Shown: positions 63,001 to 64,000 of the stretch, piece by piece
Position numbering within the stretch: position 1 is the first letter of the stretch
How the letters are laid out: each line of letters begins with the position of its first letter
Origin: G965205255 sp965205255
Lineage (GTDB): Bacteria > Pseudomonadota > Gammaproteobacteria > Pseudomonadales > Endozoicomonadaceae
Direction: 5' to 3'
NCBI GenBank assembly: GCA_965205255.1
Contig: OZ242051.1
Span: forward strand, 1,984,001-2,048,000
DNA length: 64,000 bases
Made by a program: the position numbers and the translations under genes
Notes under the pieces: model-generated
What the model saw: the letters and a program-made list of their open reading frames with translations, nothing else
The model's database searches: none
What the model was told of the DNA's origin: nothing

Positions 63001-64000
63001 AAAGAAATAAACGTTCAAACTCAAGATTTTACCGTGGTAGGCATTGGCGATATGTCAGGTGACGTGTTTGGTAATGGTATGTTGATTTCAAAAAACACTT
63101 GTCTCGTCGCAGCATTTAACCATATGCATATATTTATTGATCCCACCCCTGATCCGCTTATCAGTTATAATGAACGTCTTCGACTCTTTAAAATGGAACG
63201 CTCTTCATGGGGGGATTATAATAAATCTTTATTGTCTAAAGGTGGCAATATTTATTCTCGGACGTCAAAATCAATACGTCTTTCACAGGAAGCAAAAAAA
63301 GCGTTAGGGGCCGAAAAAATAACATTAACGCCCAATGAGCTTATTCAGATAATACTTCGGGCGCCAGTGGACTTGCTGTGGAATGGTGGAATTGGTACTT
63401 ATATTAAAGCCTCATTTCAAACGAATGAAGAAGTAGGTGATCTATCAAACGACTGCTTGCGTATTGATGCAACAGAAGTAAGAGCTTCTGTAATTGGTGA
63501 AGGTGGTAATCTTGGTCTGACCCAACAAGCGCGTATCGAGCTGTCTCGTCATGGAAAATTAATTAATACTGATGCCGTTGATAATTCAGCAGGTGTAGAT
63601 TGTTCTGACCATGAGGTGAACATTAAAATACTGCTTGATCAGGTTGTAGCTGATGGTGATCTCACTGTAAAACAGAGAAATAATTTATTAACTGAAATGA
63701 CAGATGAAGTCGGTTCTCTGGTGATTCGTAACAATTATCTTCAAACATTAGGGCTGACTATTACAACAGCACAGTCATCCCAGGTTTTTTATGATCATCG
63801 ACGTTTTCTTGGTTTGCTTGAGAGTGAAAAACGTTTAAAGCGTAAACTTGAAGTAATGCCTTCAGATGCAGAGTTATCAGTAATGTTGAAAAATGGCAAG
63901 GGTTTTACACGACCTGAAATTGCTGTGTTGCTTGCTCACAGTAAGCTTAAACTTTTTGATGATTTAATTGCCGACAATATTGAGGATGATGATTATCTCT
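60085..64000 (+). CDS. Large NAD-specific glutamate dehydrogenase (3' end outside window)
   Basis: An ATG at 60085 with AAGG upstream opens a frame that runs to the window end, 1,305 codons; the family has about 1,600. The long N-terminal part contains ACT-like segments, and the catalytic part begins near residue 800 with AGKVARGGLRWSDR, ILGLAKAQMVKNSVIVP and GAKGGF, then the NAD-binding region VGIGDMSGDVFGNGML near 985 and AAFNHMHIFIDPTPDP. It deaminates glutamate to 2-oxoglutarate for catabolism and is often controlled by amino-acid effectors. No frameshift is seen in the part present. Confidence 0.95.
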   Translation, partial: MSNFKDISSLCIDEIKNYFKERLTAKEGKPAEQLAEAYLNKIQPKNLVKAPTAEVCGEMMSMWRFIKHRDPGKTSVRVYNPSPEEHQWYSTHSIIEIICDDQPFLIASILMELDKQDIEVYDENHIVYTYQRDQQGILLALEEIKTVEHENIEFLMHIEIERQPGEKELSNIESSIWRVLNDVGIVCKDWKSMSDKLLEVVGICRKINTQHKKDDIKSFISQENYDESLKFLEWLVTGKFLFIGYAYYSLQNIEQKHAFVYQQGSGLGLLEESRNQDQKEIFYPNSRQIKHIQEATLLVLTKSEILSTIHRPGHLDHIGVKHYKRGNVIGEWRFYGLLSSVAYSEPIEKMPLVRKKIQQITNDLLSSDEHRNRILRFIVNQYPRDELLQSNVVYLKKTLSSIVSKQERRQFSLFLRTDSCGQFVTAIVYTLKERYSTELRLQFEQVLLEMFDGKSVDFNIVTTDHPFTQVLFRVYCDGDFDHEIDVEVLEARLSELMMGWQDRQKNALVEQLGEAQGKQMHRKYIRAFPAAYREDSHPLQGVIDIESFESLSEQRSIVTRLYYPVDTPEQLHFRVIGSGEAISLSDVIPILEQMGVRVISARPYKIKPKGNTDYWISDFAIQPGASCDLEDKQAREIFQEVFTKTWANELENDGFNALALNAKLNWRCITLVRALSRYLLQLQIPFSQHYMQVAVNNNPRITSDIISLFFMRLSPDEMDNRERMVSDKILAIENKFEQVASLDEDRILRHYLSLVQVILRTNFFQTDSKSNPKPYVSIKLSPQLLSIAPQPRLKYEIFVYSPRIEGIHMRAGKVARGGLRWSDRKEDYRTEILGLAKAQMVKNSVIVPLGAKGGFVAKQLPVKGDRKEIMAEGIACYRMFISGLLDITDNMQNGAVISPKSVVCHDENDPYLVVAADKGTATFSDIANEVSHQYKFWLGDAFASGGSLGYDHKLMGITAKGAWESVKRLFWTKEINVQTQDFTVVGIGDMSGDVFGNGMLISKNTCLVAAFNHMHIFIDPTPDPLISYNERLRLFKMERSSWGDYNKSLLSKGGNIYSRTSKSIRLSQEAKKALGAEKITLTPNELIQIILRAPVDLLWNGGIGTYIKASFQTNEEVGDLSNDCLRIDATEVRASVIGEGGNLGLTQQARIELSRHGKLINTDAVDNSAGVDCSDHEVNIKILLDQVVADGDLTVKQRNNLLTEMTDEVGSLVIRNNYLQTLGLTITTAQSSQVFYDHRRFLGLLESEKRLKRKLEVMPSDAELSVMLKNGKGFTRPEIAVLLAHSKLKLFDDLIADNIEDDDYL

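Overview
The window comes from a gammaproteobacterium with a fairly A+T-rich genome. The housekeeping genes (SspA/SspB, FtsL, YciB, UgpBAE, gmk-rpoZ-spoT, glmUS, thiI, a large NAD-dependent glutamate dehydrogenase) are of gammaproteobacterial type. Several secreted or effector-like proteins (an Endo H-type GH18 enzyme, a knottin-like mini-protein, a lipase-like hydrolase, a giant RHS protein with a PPPPY motif) suggest life in contact with a eukaryotic host. A symbiont or pathogen such as an Oceanospirillales/Endozoicomonadaceae relative is possible, but the family is not settled by sequence alone.

Region 1 (1-23.2 kb) is a type VI secretion (T6SS) island: an FHA protein (tagH, cut by the window edge) and hcp on the minus strand, divergent from tssA-tssB-tssC-tssE-hcp2 and an effector gene overlapping hcp2 by GTGA. 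The effector ends in a toxin-like C-terminal region followed at once by a small putative immunity gene. That pair (about 1,189 bp) is repeated eight more times head to tail without the effector N-terminus, giving nine toxin-tip/immunity modules in about 10.6 kb. Modules alternate strictly between two sequence classes, differ only in short variable blocks, and include one broken immunity gene. A G+C-rich foreign block (glutathione-dependent formaldehyde dehydrogenase, formate dehydrogenase gamma, broken formate dehydrogenase beta) is embedded at the distal end, and the 3' end of a further immunity gene lies beyond it. A T6SS-type Ser/Thr kinase and a decayed IS6 element close the island.

Region 2 (23.3-41.6 kb) is mainly core genome: thiI-folA; a reduced division cluster rsmH-ftsL-ftsI with tdk upstream and no mraZ or murE beside it; a lipase-like gene; yciI; yciB; gmk-rpoZ-spoT; ugpB-ugpA-ugpE without ugpC; a tRNA-Leu(CAA) with promoter and terminator; and asmA.

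Region 3 (41.7-50.9 kb) is accessory: IS remnants, a secreted Endo H-like GH18 enzyme and a 2,157-residue RHS protein. Region 4 (50.9-64 kb) returns to core genes: HU, glmU, glmS, sspA-sspB, a DEAD-box helicase, then the knottin-like gene, an AraC-type regulator and a divergent NAD-glutamate dehydrogenase running off the window.

A dispersed repeat of about 160 bp with inverted ends, in full, half and miniature forms, occurs at least six times outside the T6SS island, mostly next to gene ends. The most noteworthy system is the T6SS toxin/immunity cassette array.
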